DNA from: Epiperipatus broadwayi
Lineage: Eukaryota > Onychophora > Udeonychophora > Euonychophora > Peripatidae
Assembly: GCA_028023455.1 (NCBI GenBank)
Contig: JAQFVV010006221.1
Coordinates: 331,001 to 395,000 of the forward strand
Length of the DNA: 64,000 nt
Direction: 5' to 3'
The notes beneath the pieces are model-generated. The model ran no database searches. It saw nothing but the letters and a program-made list of their open reading frames with translations, and was not told the DNA's origin. This document shows, one piece after another, positions 10,481 through 22,570 of this stretch (positions are counted from its first letter, which is position 1; each line of letters starts with the position of its first letter). A program made the translations under genes and the position numbers.

Positions 10481-11265
10481 GCAGACTGCATTTCTTAAAC
10501 TATTTTTTTTTAAACCTCTCCTGCTATTTTATTTGTTCTGTCGTAAAGTAGTCAAAAGGCTTTGTCACTGATATAATAAACATTTTTGAAAGTATTCATC
10601 ATTTATGGTATTTTTATTACTTTTGTATAGATTTTTCTATAATTGGTTTAGCTATGGTCATATTGACATTTTTAAAAATGATTTACGATCTTTGAATTGT
10701 TTTATAATTTGGATTTCATTCTACTGGTTATTAACTTAAAGAAGTAGCGACAAGTCAAAAAAGTATTAGAAAGCAAAAAATTAAGACTATTAAGTTTCAT
10801 TATTGTTTTAAACTACTCATTAATAGTAAAAAAGAACATACATAACGTCAACAGAATTTTTCAAGTTCAGAATGAAACTTTTTTTTAAAATTTCATTTAG
10901 CTAAAGAATTTCTAACAAAACTGGATATTTTCTATGGCTTTCCTTTATATGAAAATGAAGTAAGGCCTAAATGATTTGTTCACATGACTATTCTTGTTCA
11001 ACCAGATAGAAATGAACACATAATGGAAATATATCATTAACTTTAACTCTCATTGAAGATTGCACTTATAAACATTGTTTTTATTATTAAAACAACAATC
11101 GATTATTTCTGATAAAAATATGAATCTAATTTCTAATGGAAACTGAAAATTGTGAATGTAAACGATAGGTTTTGAGAGCCTATTATCAAGCACAGTGGTA
11201 GATTGATATATAAACAAAACATTTAATTTATTATAAATCTATTAAGCGCTGAAATAATTATAATC
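10481..11265 (+). other. AT-rich; possible gypsy RT relic
   Basis: Mostly featureless. Near 10890-11010 a stretch reading FLTKLDIFYGFPLYENE resembles the Ty3/gypsy RT segment SKLDLNSAFHQIP. With the gag relic upstream it could be an internally deleted element. The resemblance is short. Confidence 0.35.
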
Positions 11266-11269
11266 ATAG

Positions 11270-11885
11270 GGCATGAAATCAGCCTCCAGTCGTGCTCTGT
11301 TTATAAATGTATATTAAAATCTCCATGCACTCACCTGCCAGTAATAGTTTAAAAGCATAAGTGAATTTACTTATATTTAAAGCGTATTCTTATATGTGTC
11401 AACCATTATTGATTGTGCTTATCTCAGGACTTGACTATTATATACCTGATGTTCAAATTGACAATTATATTGTACAGATTTAGATATTCTATCACAGGAG
11501 AGAGACGGAATCTCATTTTAAATCATCTGCGATTAAACTTATATTATGAATAAATATTCTCTACGATCACAATTATTTCAGCACTTCATAATAATAAGTT
11601 TATTCATAATGAATATACGTTTAATCGCAGGTGATTAAAACTGAGATTTTTTTCTCTCGTGTAGAATATCTAAAAATATATAATTGTCAATATGAACATC
11701 AGGTGTATACTAGATTCAAATTCTGAGATAAGTATGGTCAGTAATGATTGGTGTATATAAGAATATGCTTTAAGTATAAGCGAATTCACTTATGCTTTTA
11801 AACTATTACTGGTAAGCGAGTGCTCAGAGATTTTAATATACATTTATAAATAGCAGATGACTGGCAGTTGATTATCTTCTCTACG
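11270..11885. repeat. Long foldback (hairpin) repeat
   Basis: About 280-bp arms (11270-11550 and 11600-11885) are inverted copies, diverged by roughly one base in ten. Paired landmarks are GTAATAGTTTAAAAGCATAAG, CTGATGTTCA near 11448 and its complement near 11700, and GCGATTAAAC near 11530 and its complement. The middle is about 50 bp of AT-rich DNA. No ORF. It is probably a non-autonomous DNA element; ends and target duplication are not clear. Confidence 0.75.
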
Positions 11886-11889
11886 ATTA

Positions 11890-13289
11890 ATTTATTATAG
11901 TATTTTTATTGATTATCCATTTTGATGAAATTTTTTTATAGAGATTTTCTTGAGGCAAATAAAAAATATTTCATATCCAACTCTAACTAGAATATCTTGA
12001 TCAACATAATCAGCTGGAATTTGTGTTCACAGTAAAGTGAAAACAAAAATTTATAGCCTTCAATAGATAAGCGACTTATCACAAAATTAGAAAAAAAAAA
12101 TCCAAAATTTATAGCAAGTTCAGACAAAACTTTATTTTAGATATTAATCATAATTGTGATGAGGTTTCTTCAATATAATAAAAAAATATGGAAATTATAT
12201 ATATTCAAGTTTACAAACATCATTTGCAAATTATATTTTCACGTATAAAAATATAAATTTTGCTAACAAAAAAATAATTGGGATAAATTACGAGGTTTTT
12301 TTTTTACCTGAGATTTTAGGAAAGACAAAATTCTTCAAAAAAAAAGGAATTTAAATCAAATATTATACTGTGTTAAATAAATCAGTAGGGAGTGTTACAT
12401 TTTTATTTTTTTTTTATAGTGACTGCTTTGAATTAAAGATGTTTGATTAATCTTGTGAAAATTAAAAATATTAAGGAAAAAAAATATTTTGAGTATCTAA
12501 AATTGAAAGATATACAGTATTGAAAATTTAAAGAAAAAACTTAAATCAAAATTCATCAATCAGAAAAAATTTCAAGAATTTGTTTCAAAACTGTTTAGTT
12601 TTTGGGCCACTAAGTATCTTAGATAATCTAGTGATAATAGGTTCGTTAACTTTTTATTTCGTAAATATTAAACTGAATCAATATAACATATTTTCAGAAA
12701 GCATACTATTATTGTATTAAATGTTTACCAAATACAATTTGTACTCTTTAACAAATTTTGTTTACTCTCAATAGAGGGAGTTATTTTAATATATGTAAAA
12801 AATAATACTGATATTGACTCGATGCAAGGAAATGTAAGCTATATTATAAGTTCTTAAAAAAACAATTTTACATTTATAAGTTTTTAGCGTTTTCCATCTG
12901 ATGACATTTAACTTGCAAGAACTCTCCCATTTGTAATCTCTGTCTCATATACGTTAGTTCCCTATATAATAATGTCTGATTATCTTACAGTTAAATTGAC
13001 TTTATTCTAACGGTAACATATAAACCTTTCTAATATTTCAGCAAAAGAGGGAAATAATAAAGTAATCGGAAGTAAATATTTGCAGAATATATATATATAA
13101 GCAAAATAATTGATTGTATATGAATGGTATAAAAGCAAAAAGTATTTTATGGAATTAAGTAGATTCAAATGGAAATTTAACATTACTCATAAATTAAATG
13201 AATACACAGAAGCTAAACTCTCCATACAGTAAGCATAAGAAATGGTGATCATGTGATATTTAGTGGATTAAATAAATAATAGATTTTTT
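11890..13289. other. AT-rich sequence, no gene seen
   Basis: Poly-A and poly-T rich DNA without recognisable coding. A 55-bp fragment of repeat family A lies at its right end. Confidence 0.5.
13205..13260. repeat. Fragment of hammerhead repeat family A, no ribozyme
   Basis: CTCTCCATACAGTA is joined directly to AAGCATAAGAAATGGTGATC, the outer end of family A. The same outer end occurs near 57,620 and 58,830. The ribozyme-bearing centre has been deleted. Confidence 0.65.
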
Positions 13290-13354
13290 GGTTCTACAAC
13301 TTCGGACGATCCACACAGCTCGATGGCGCTGTTTCTAGTCAAAAACAAATGATA

Positions 13355-13690
13355 TAATGTTACTGGGCTTTTTTTTTAAAAAAAAAAAAACATTCGTTCT
13401 TTTTTTTTTATGGATTGATTTTGATTATATTTTTTTACTGAGCTTATTTTCATTTTTTAAAAGTAGATGTAACGTTTTTTGTTTTTTTTTTTAAAAAACA
13501 TTCGGTCTTTTTTTTTTGGATTTGTATTTTTTATTTTTTTAAAAATAGATATAACATTTTTTTTTAAAAAAACATTTGGTTTTTTTTTTTTTTTTTATTC
13601 AGAAACAAATACATATAACTTGTTTTGTTTTTTTTTTAACTTTCTTTTTTAAAACATTCTTGATTTGATTTTTCACGTTTTTTTTTATTT
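13355..13690. repeat. T-rich degenerate tandem repeat
   Basis: Long T runs alternate with AAAAAACATTCGGTC-like units near 13391, 13500, 13571 and 13657, spaced about 70-110 bp. It lies just inside the left end of the Merlin-like element. Confidence 0.6.
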
Positions 13691-13754
13691 ATTTACATTT
13701 TTATATTAGTATGTAATAAGCTCTATTAACGAGTATGTGCATGTATTTATTTTG

Positions 13755-14502
13755 CAGATGATGTAGTTGTGTTTGCAAATAATGCTTCAGAGCTGCAGGA
13801 AATGTTGCAGGAGTTATCAGATGAAAGTGGGAAAGTAGGACTAAAGATAAATGTTAAAAAGACTAAAGTAATGTTCAATGGATTTTCTCAAAATATAAAA
13901 ATAAAGATTGATTATGATGAGTTAGAAGAAGTTAACAGCAGCAAATACCTTGGTCAAATTATTAATACAGATGGAAACATAATGGATGAAATTAATCATA
14001 GAATTAAACTTGGTTGGAGTGCTTTTGGTATAAATAACTTGATACTAAAAGGAAATATGCCTGTGTTTGAAAAGGAAGGTTTTTAACAAGTGTGTTTTAC
14101 CAGTTCTTTCTTATGGATCTGAGACTTGGACACTTAATAGAAGAGCAATACAGAGACTTCAGACCCCTTAAAGAAGTATGGAGAGATGCATATTGGGAGT
14201 AAAAGAAGAGATCGAAAATGGAATGTATGGGTAAGAGAGCAAACAGGCGTTACTGACCTCATTGAAAAAATTAAAAGATTGGAGTTGGGCTGGACAAATT
14301 GCTAGAAGAGATGATAATAGATGGACAATTGAAATCTTAAACTGGATTCCGAGAGATTGTAAAAGACCCCGAAAGAGACCACATATGAGATGGATGGATG
14401 AAATAAGAAAATGTGCAGGGGTGATGTGGAGAAGAGAAGCTAAAGATCGGAGATGGATTGAACTTGGAGAGACCATCCTGCAGTGGATTGATAATGATGA
14501 TG
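13755..14502 (+). mobile_element. RTE LINE, 5'-truncated copy
   Basis: Starts inside the RT catalytic box ([10 protein letters not shown]) and runs to the 3' tail GATAATGATGATG. Coding is broken: 13769-14086 reads through [14 protein letters not shown] and YLGQIINTDG, a frameshift follows near 14080, and 14262-14507 gives the basic C-terminal domain with NWIPRDCKRPRKRPH. It is flanked by a long imperfect direct repeat (13725-13754 and 14503-14532) starting ATTAACGAGTATGTG, a target duplication showing insertion into the Merlin-like element. Confidence 0.88.
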
Positions 14503-14532
14503 ATTAACGAGTATGTGTGTATATTTATATTG

Positions 14533-15802
14533 TGTACATTAATTAATTAATCAAATCTGTATGCGTATAATGACATATGTAATTATATTTTAAAATGATT
14601 AAAATATAGTAAGTAGTAAACATCATTGCTATGTGTAGAAATGCACCTATGTGTGTATGTGGAGGAAACTGTAATGTGATAGATTTTGTGAACATTATAA
14701 CTTTTCTAAATTATCTCTTTTAAGTTATTAAATTTTTTTTTTTTTTTTTTCGCATATAAATCTTAAATCCAGGGGTGACGACTGTCTTATACATATAGTA
14801 GAATGTTGACAACTTAAATCTCTTTTTTAAAAAAATGAGAATCAAGGTCATCGGTTTCTCAGAAATACCTCTCATTAAATTGTAAACTGAGAGCCGAAAT
14901 TTCAAAGATAATTTAAAAATAAAGTTGAAAAACAAAGACAAAATTATTGAACTGACAGCTGGCTCTTTTGTCTTGGCTAAAATTTATTAGAGTTATTAAA
15001 ACTTTAAGAATTTAAAACTCAAAATTGTAAACAACTTAATGGCTTGTGAGGGGGTGAGAAAGATTTGCTATAAAAAACCCAGTTTGAATTCAAAAGAAGC
15101 TGACTCTCATCATTTAACAAATCAAATACAGCCAGGCACTATGCCCAAATTTACGATGTTGGCAATTGTTCCAGATGAAAGCAGTTCAGAACAGCAGCTT
15201 ACCAAAAAGTCACCAAGACTGAAGCAGCCCATCAGTGAATGTTAGTGTCTACGTCATGCTAGTCACCTCAGCAAGAAGATGATCAGTAATTAAATCTTCT
15301 GCAGAGCTCTTAATCAAATTGTAATAAATCACTAATAATCCTTATAAGCTAGCTATACTATAAATGTGCACAAACTTGTTAAACTAAAGTCTACTCTTAA
15401 TAATTAAAACTCTGTAATCAATTCGTAATTATTAAGTCTCTTAATGTGATCTTATTTAAAAATAATAATAATATCGTAAAATCTTGCCTAATTAAAGGTT
15501 ATTAAACTTGTAATATTTCGGTTAAACATGATAACTATTTTAGTTATTGTTCTTAATTTATTCAATCTGCGGATATGCCTTCATTACTTTGCTTATTGAT
15601 GTTTTATTAATTGTGCTATGCCATCCTTCAGGGCAGAGATTGCTAATATTATAACAGTAGAGAGACAATTAAACACTCATATAATCTTATATTGCCTTTT
15701 AGCACACATAAATTTCCGACCTGAAAACCTACTTTTATATATGTTGAGCTACTATATTTAGCTTAGTATAATTCAGGTTTGCATATTTAATAATTATATT
15801 AG
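14533..15802. other. Interior of Merlin-like element, no recognised gene
   Basis: AT-rich. A 68-codon ORF at 15039-15245 has more balanced composition than its surroundings, but I do not recognise it. The rest of a transposase would be expected here and is not visible. Confidence 0.4.
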
Positions 15803-16045
15803 TTAATGATCAAATCGGGACCACCGATCATTATGTATAGAAGACCGACTGCATTTACGCGATTGACATTCTATTTCGTATTTCTTACAGCGCCTTAATA
15901 TCATTTCCCCACCACAAACACCGTTCTTCTCTGTCGGCAAATTTTTTTCCTGCTGTAGGAAGGTCACCGCGGCTGCTTCTGTAGCAGGCAATTCCAACAA
16001 CTTGAAAGCAGACTTTTTCTGCCATTTTATTTTGTGGTCTTGCAA
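15803..16045 (-). pseudogene. ISXO2/Merlin transposase N-terminal fragment
   Basis: 80 residues. The segment EAAAVTFLQQEKNLP followed by C-x-G-GEMILRRCKKYEIEC-x3-KC matches, from memory, the N-terminal zinc-binding region of ISXO2-like (Merlin) transposases: a helix with FLQxxGLL, then paired cysteines around CGxxM and WxC. Cysteines at about 43, 53, 60 and 65 could bind zinc. The reading ends soon after and no DDE domain follows, so it is a truncated relic. It is base-compositionally richer in GC than neighbouring DNA. Position near the right inverted repeat fits a transposase start. Confidence 0.6.
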
Positions 16046-16493
16046 GTTCTCACGAAGTGCGCGACTTTCGCATGAGCTCTGCCGAATCGCACTTTGTCCT
16101 CCTCATTTCTTAGATTGGGCCAGCTCCCAAGAGGAGTAGGGATGTTTGTGAAATAGTTAGAATTTGTAGCACCTCCTACTACTTCCACTAGGTTTAACAC
16201 TAACTATTTAGGACTGTGTATTGGTATAGTTTTCATCATTACAACTACAGACACCCTGACATGATACATTATTGAATGTTCAATACTAACGTCTATACAG
16301 AGTGTCGAAACAAGTTGCAGATAATGTTCACACGATATTGATGTGGGCCTAGTGTTGACTGCTTCACCATCAAGTGTTTGAACATTTTACAGGCCGTAAG
16401 ATGTATGAGCGGCCTTGTAAATGGCATATTTCTGCGCTTTTGCATGGAAACAGCGCCATCCGGCGTTGTGGATCGTCCGAAGTTGTAGAATCC

Positions 16494-19186
16494 TTTACTT
16501 ATAATAGGGTAAATCTAGGAATTATTTAAAGTGATTTATAATAAGCTGCTTTATTTATTTATCTCTTGCTCGCAGTAGTAGTTAAGAGTTCTTGCTTCCT
16601 GAGCTAGATTTGTGCAAAACAGTTATATGGAGTAAGGGTTTATGTTTAATGTTATGGGCATCCGGATGATGATGATCCTGGTTAGTGCAAAAGGGATATT
16701 CTTATAAGTCTATATACTACATTTCATTTTATTTATAACTTCTTTAGAATTTTAGTTTATAATTGGTCAGTACATTAATGGTATTAAGAAGCCAGAACTT
16801 TGATGATGGTCAGAATGTTTTTAATATCTCAACATTATTTGACTTATTGGTGTAGTTTGTTGGAGTAGTCTCTAAGTATGTGCATCCAGAGAATTATTGT
16901 CTGTATTCCTGCCCTAGATTTGGCAGTAGCTAAATAATTAGCTGGGTCTATAGTGGACCATTTCCAAATCCAGTCACAAGATTGTCTGTTGATTTATTTT
17001 TTATAGTTGATCATCCATGATGATGAATGATTATTACTTTTGTGTAATTCTGATGAACGTATAGTTAGTTCTGTGCTGATCTCTCATGCACATTCTTTTT
17101 ATATGTTGTTTATTTGGGGATGATGATGGTTTCCCATCTCATAATTCAGCCCTAATTTTCCGTACTGTTACAAATGGCAACCCAATTGTGGGACATTGTA
17201 ACCTCAGATTATCTCTTATAATCATTATTTTTCCATACAGTTACAATATGAATACATAAATATATATATATGCATATTTCAAACATGAATTAACACAATT
17301 TTAATAAATAGTTGTTATAGTTTTATTATATAAATGTGTGTGTATATATATATATTAATCTATTGTATTGCTTCTATTTTAGTTTGTTTAAGAGTACAAG
17401 TTAACCCACAGAATAAAAATATCTTCACTGGAGTGAGTCCTGAAAGGGCATTTGCTGATTTTATATTTGCTAATGTAATATTACAGTTGGTTGTTATGAA
17501 TTTTATTGGATAGTTGCAGAAAAACAGTACAGGTCAGCTAACATATTAAATTATAGATTGTAAATATAAAATTGGAATATACCATAAACAATAATTGTAG
17601 AAAATATATTAACATCACAAATTCAATTGTGGTCCAAAAAACTCATGAAAGTTTCTGTTAATCCTGATTTTGTCAAAGAAATCGTCTTCGATTCTCCAAT
17701 GAAGCTAAACTCCATCGCTTAATGAAAGGACAATGTGCTATATATGTCAAACATACTATAATTTGTTTCGAAAGTTTAAAGTATTGCTTCAATCTTATAA
17801 TCAATCTATAAATATTAAATATCAGTGCCTAATTATGCAATAACAGTAATGCCGGAACATTAATATTCATTTTAACATATATTAGATAAAGAAATCCATA
17901 CCATGGACACATAATGATAGTAAAATTGTGATTTTTTTCAGTAAGTTTTTTAATTAAAGGTAATATGAATATTTTGATCTACTACAATCATATTTATGCA
18001 TTGATATTTGATTTAATAATATGCACAAATTGATTGCTTAATTATTGACTTAAAAATAAATTGTAGCATGATTGGTATGCATTTGTAAGCATGCGTTTTT
18101 GATAAATTTCAAGGATTTAGGCTGTTTTGGATGTCTGATGAAGTTAAAGTTGGTTTGTAAAATCGGAATTTTAAAAACATTTTATGCTAAATTTTTTGAG
18201 TATAGTTAATTTTTTGATTTTAAGGTATTTCTTGCAGATTATTGATAGCACGTGTTGCAATCTTTTGTTTAGTGACTTATTTTTCAATTACTATGTTATA
18301 TTAAACTTATTTACGTATGAATTCTAGTTTATGACTACAATCAAAGCATTTTCACTATATGATTAGTACGTGATAGATTATTCTCATGATTTTATTGTAA
18401 TTTTTTATATTTAATAACGTTATGGAAAAAATAAAATATATGAAACAATATTAAAATTATTTTACGAAAAGTTGTTTAGTCCTTGTTTAGTTGCATTAAA
18501 AGTTATTATATGTTTTTTTTTTTAATTTATTTTTGTTTGTATCTTGCATTATTATTAAATTATTGCAAGATAATTGATTTAATAAAAATTGAATTTGACA
18601 ACAAATTTGAGAATATAATTATAATAATTGGAACGCAGAAAAATCTGTTGAAGTTTTTCTAATTTCTATGTCGATAGTTTTGATTTTAGAGTCCTAGAAT
18701 AGGATTTTTTTTTTATACTAGTAGAAAGCATAGTACTGAAGAAAAAACTAGTGCACGGTTTATATTATTATCACATGATGTTTTGAAGGAAATCATTATT
18801 GTTCAGACATTAATATAAACTTTAAAGAAATAAATGTTTTCTTTTTTCCTCCCTTATTTAAATTCTTTCCAATTGTTATCTTTAAGTTTTTAATGTAGAG
18901 TGAGCTCTTCAATAATTCTGCCCATAAAATTTAGGAAAGTTTTATCAGAAATCATCATGTGGTTATAATCATTTCCAAGAAAATTATTGATAATGGTATA
19001 GTAATCATATTATGTTGTTTTTTTTTTAAATTTATTTATTTGTCTTTTCTCCCACTAAAATGAATACCATTTAGCCAGAAAGTTTGTTGGTGGATCATCT
19101 GCTGTCCACTGATTAAAGCAATATACACCTTGGCTATGAGTAAATGTAGATATCATTATTATCTGAGCGGAAAATAAGCTAATGTA
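16494..19186. other. AT-rich sequence, no gene seen
   Basis: No coding or repeat match. Short AT/GT microsatellites occur near 17255-17360. Confidence 0.5.
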
Positions 19187-19286
19187 GTCGAGCATTGGTG
19201 GCCTAATGGTTAGCATAGCTGCCTTCCAAGCAGCTGGTCTGGGTTCGCTTCCCGGTCAATGCATTTGACATTTGAGAAAAAAAAAA
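19187..19286 (+). mobile_element. tRNA-derived SINE (SINE-1)
   Basis: Begins GTCGAGCATTGGTGGCC, has A-box TGGCCTAATGGTTAGC and B-box GGGTTCGCTTCCC, then an A-rich tail. Flanked by AGCTAATGTA (19177-19186) and AGCTAACGTA (19287-19296), a target duplication with one mismatch. Confidence 0.85.
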
Positions 19287-19812
19287 AGCTAACGTACTCT
19301 TGTAGTACTTAGTTCCGTAAATATATGTTTATACATATATATATACAGCGGTGTGCGATGTGTTCAAAGCACACAGGTGCCAGGCATCAATGGTTCCAGG
19401 CAAAACTGAAATACTTAAAAAAAATATTATTCATTAATTATATCAAAATAAATTACATTTTTGTTTAAATTGTTAATTTTGTCTTAAACAAATTAGTTAG
19501 AAATTGACGATTGTTATTGATATTGGAATTGTTTATGTGATGACTGGTTTTTTAACAATTACTTTTAAGTCCGTTTAGCCTTGAGCATTTTTACACTAAG
19601 CTTGTGGTTAAGACCTGTAGAGGTCCCTACCTGCGCATTTTTCAGACGCATATTCCTGAGGTTACAGCCTTAGTAAATATTACTTATTATTTAAGTAATA
19701 CTTTGGGTGCAATTTGAAATTTATAATTGCAGTTTGTAATGTTATAACTGATTATTTATTAGTCTGCATTCGGAATAGGTTTTATTTATCTGTTTAATAA
19801 AGAGGTCTGTTC

Positions 19813-20053
19813 AAACTTGTTTGTATCAATAATTTCAATCTCTGTGATCAAGTTGCAATCTTTAGTGTCTATATAAGTATATTAGGCCATTAATCTCTGA
19901 TCAAGTTGCAATCTTTAGTCTCTATAAAAGTATATTAGCCATTTAATAAGGGTGGGATTCCACCCTTATTGTTATAAGGAGGTTGCCTTGACAACAGTTA
20001 GAGATTGCTGATTGTTATTGATATTGGGATTGTGTGATGACTGGTTTTTAATA
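19813..20053. repeat. Hairpin repeat family D
   Basis: Matches 25013-25203. The left arm TATCAATAATTTCAATCTCT pairs partly with the complement of the right arm around AGAGATTGCTGATTGTTATTG. This copy has an internal duplication of GTTGCAATCTTTAGT and a TATAAGTATATTAG segment. A partial right arm also lies near 19500-19555. Function unknown; MITE-like. Confidence 0.65.
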
Positions 20054-20576
20054 AATAAATTATTTATAATCACTTATTTGTTATTAGTCCATAAGATTTT
20101 TATTTTATTCTGATCCTAGTTTTAACAAGTATTTTAGCTTAAACAAGTAAAAACTTCCGTAAGTTTTCTTTTTACAGGATGCTGGACATTTGAATCTTTT
20201 TCAAACTCGCATTTGCTCTAAACATATGTAAGAAAATCTGCTACAGTTTTTACTTTATTCTACATTCTGTGTACTGTATCGTATCACTAATCAAAAAGGT
20301 ATCAGTTGTAATATTTTGTAATTAGATATAGGACAATGAAATGCAGCGGAACTTTAATGACGTAATAACGAGAAATAAATTTGAACTAAGATCTAAAGTA
20401 AAATATTAATTCTTGTCTCGTACATTTAACGTAATATACCTATTTCTTATTTTGTAATTATATTAAACTCTCATGAAAACATTAAATTTTCACATTTTTA
20501 GATATTTTGCTAAAGAAATTAAGTATGATTTTTTTTCTACAATACAGACTTTTTCATGCCTGCACTCCAATATGTA

Positions 20577-20766
20577 ATATATAGGGGGTTTGGACTCAGA
20601 CTTTCACATGACCCTCAACTGTCCTGATGAGTGCTGGGTTAGCATGAAATTGTATATTGGTGATTATTTATCTTTTTAACATGTGTGTGATTAAGTGTGT
20701 CTGCAGTATGAGATAGCGTGGACAGCTGAGGGTCATGTGAAAGTCTGATTTCAAACCCCCTATATA
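20577..20766. repeat. Hammerhead repeat family C, hairpin copy
   Basis: Inverted ends of about 48 bp: TATAGGGGGTTTGGACTCAG at the left and its near complement at the right, running into GACTTTCACATGACCC. The middle carries a hammerhead core. Related to 54641-55022 and 55290-55580. The ends resemble a tRNA T-arm (GTTCAAATCC-like in the other copies). Confidence 0.75.
20624..20672 (+). ncRNA. Hammerhead-like motif, family 2 (partial)
   Basis: CTGATGA at 20624-20630, stem II GTGCT/AGCAT with loop GGGTT, then GAAA, then a two-pair stem III ending in ATA and TTGGTGAT. The 5' strand of stem I has been lost, so this copy is probably inactive. The core is intact. Confidence 0.55.
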
Positions 20767-20984
20767 AAGAAATTAAGATATATTTTTAATAATTCGACAT
20801 TTACTTTTAATATACCGACAAAAATGTTCACATATATATTATAAAAGGCATTTAAAAAATGGCAAAGAATAGAATAGAAATTGTTAATTTTTTTCAGTTT
20901 CAAAAAATCCAGTTTATTGATTTTTCTGCAATTTTTCCAAATTTTATAATTCCAAACATAATAAATTTATTCACGGAGGTGATG

Positions 20985-22570
20985 ATTGGCAACATCTTGC
21001 AATGTACCTGAATCGTCATTAGAAAAATTTAAATTGTGTGAACATTTACAAAAAATGGATAGAATTAATTAGGATAATTAAAAAATAAAATTTGTATTGA
21101 TCATTTGCAACAAAGTTTTAGACAATGATAGGAAATGTTGGTATGAAGTTATAAAAAGAATAATTTTTGTAGAAGAGTTTTTAGGCAAACAAAATCTAAC
21201 TCCTCATGATAAACGTATTAATATATAAGATCACAACAATGGCAGTTTTTTAAAATGCATTGAGATGTTAGAAATAGTTTATATCAGGACATGTGATGTG
21301 TAGCTAATGATCCTGATTTTAAAAATATGCCCCTCTATTTAGGAGATAAAATTCAAAATGAAATACTCACTTTATTGTCACTAAATATTAAAAATAATAA
21401 TATTAACCTTTGTCAATAAATAAATATTTTTCAATTATTTTAGATTGTACTCCAAATGTATCATATAGTGAACAAATAAGGTTGATGGTCAGATTCATTC
21501 GCTTCAATTCAGGATATAAAAGTGTTGAAATAGATGAATACCTATCCAATTTTAGATACTACAGGGTCTTATTGATTTACTGAAAAAAAATAAATTTAGA
21601 CATAAATAACTTAAGAGATCAGGGCTATGACAATGGCTTTAATATGCATGACAAAAATTTAGATTTTATTTAGTCAAGCGTTGGTGGTCAAGTGGTCAGC
21701 AAAGCTGCCTTGCAAGCAGTTGTCCGGGTTAGCGGGTTCGCTTCCCGGCCGATGCTATGACACATGAAAAAAAATAAAACATTTAGATTTACATAAAAAA
21801 AATTTTAGATTTAAATCTCAGTGCATTTATGTCCCATGTTCAAGTCATAGTTTAAATCTGATAGTTAATGATATTGGGAATATTGATCATGAAATTATTG
21901 TGTTTTTTAATATACTACAAGAGTTATATAAATTTATTTCCTCTTCTATTTACCAATGGAATATTTTAACTATTCATACAATTGATTTAATCTTAAAGCC
22001 ATTAGCTAAAAGACAATAGTTGAGCAGAATTGATGCGATAAAACCTCTATAAATATTTACCTGAGATATATGTTGCTTTATTTGAAATTTGTAATAACTT
22101 CAAAACTGGACGAACAATCCAAATATCAAGCAAAATGTCTAGGTGAAAAAATTGCTACATTAACATTAATTTATCATATTAGAGTTTGATATGATATTTT
22201 AAATAAGAATTTTGTCAGCAAAAAATAATTTTCATCTATGAATCTCCTACAGCCTTTAGAAATATTAAATGATTTAAATCAATTTTTAAATAATTATAGG
22301 TCTGATGAAACTTTCAAAGAAATTGTAGAAAATTCAAAATTAATTGCAGCAAAATTTATCGCAGAATCTGTATTATTTAATAGTAGACCACTAAGAGCAA
22401 CGTAAAAGGACAACACTATTTGACTACGAACGTGAAAATATAGTAGATCCTGAAATTTCATTTAACGTAAATTTTTTTTCTCTATATAAAAAATCACCAT
22501 TCAGGAAAGATTTACTTTATCAAAAAAACATATGAATTTATTTCAGTTTTTATATTTACTTCACAAAATA
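20985..22570 (+). pseudogene. hAT transposase (ZMYM1-like) pseudogene
   Basis: The plus strand in shifting frames follows the hAT-derived ZMYM1-type transposase order. I see VEEFLGKQNLTPHDKRIN with NNGSFLKCIEMLE (21170-21270), YLGDKIQNEILTLLS (about 21340-21400), FSIILDCTPNVSYSEQ with MVRFIRF (21430-21510), LRDQGYDNGFNM (21610-21650), VPCSSHSLNLIVND-like reading (21830-21880), SRIDAIKPL (22025-22055), and KLIAAKFIAESVLF near 22340. The DxGYDNG region with the DCTP aspartate fits the RNase H-like catalytic core of the family. Multiple stops, frameshifts and a SINE at 21667 make it dead. Confidence 0.75.
21667..21780 (+). mobile_element. tRNA-derived SINE (SINE-1)
   Basis: GTCAAGCGTTGGTGGTCAAG head, A-box TGGTCAAGTGGTCAGC, B-box GGGTTCGCTTCCC, A-rich tail. 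Target duplication ATTTAGATTT at 21657-21666 and 21781-21790. Inserted into the hAT pseudogene just after the GYDNG segment. Confidence 0.85.

Larger units (their letters stand above)
13290..16493 (-). mobile_element. Merlin/ISXO2-like DNA transposon, decayed
   Basis: Bounded by imperfect terminal inverted repeats of about 46 bp: 13290-13335 begins GGTTCTACAACTTCGGACG and 16447-16493 is its complement. Both arms end in ATGGCGCTGTTTC or a near match. A transposase N-terminal fragment lies on the minus strand about 450 bp inside the right end. The rest of the transposase is not recognisable. The interior carries T-rich DNA and a later RTE insertion. No clean target duplication was found. Confidence 0.65.

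Noticed and set aside
11430-11470. CTGATG in the 11 kb foldback as a hammerhead
   Set aside because: No GAAA box or pairing arms in the right order.
15039-15245. 68-residue ORF with balanced composition
   Set aside because: I do not recognise it, no splice or promoter support, and it sits inside a decayed transposon.
16090-16450. Host exon in a GC-richer stretch
   Set aside because: It lies between the transposase start and right terminus of the Merlin-like element and has no long frame; probably its 5' region.
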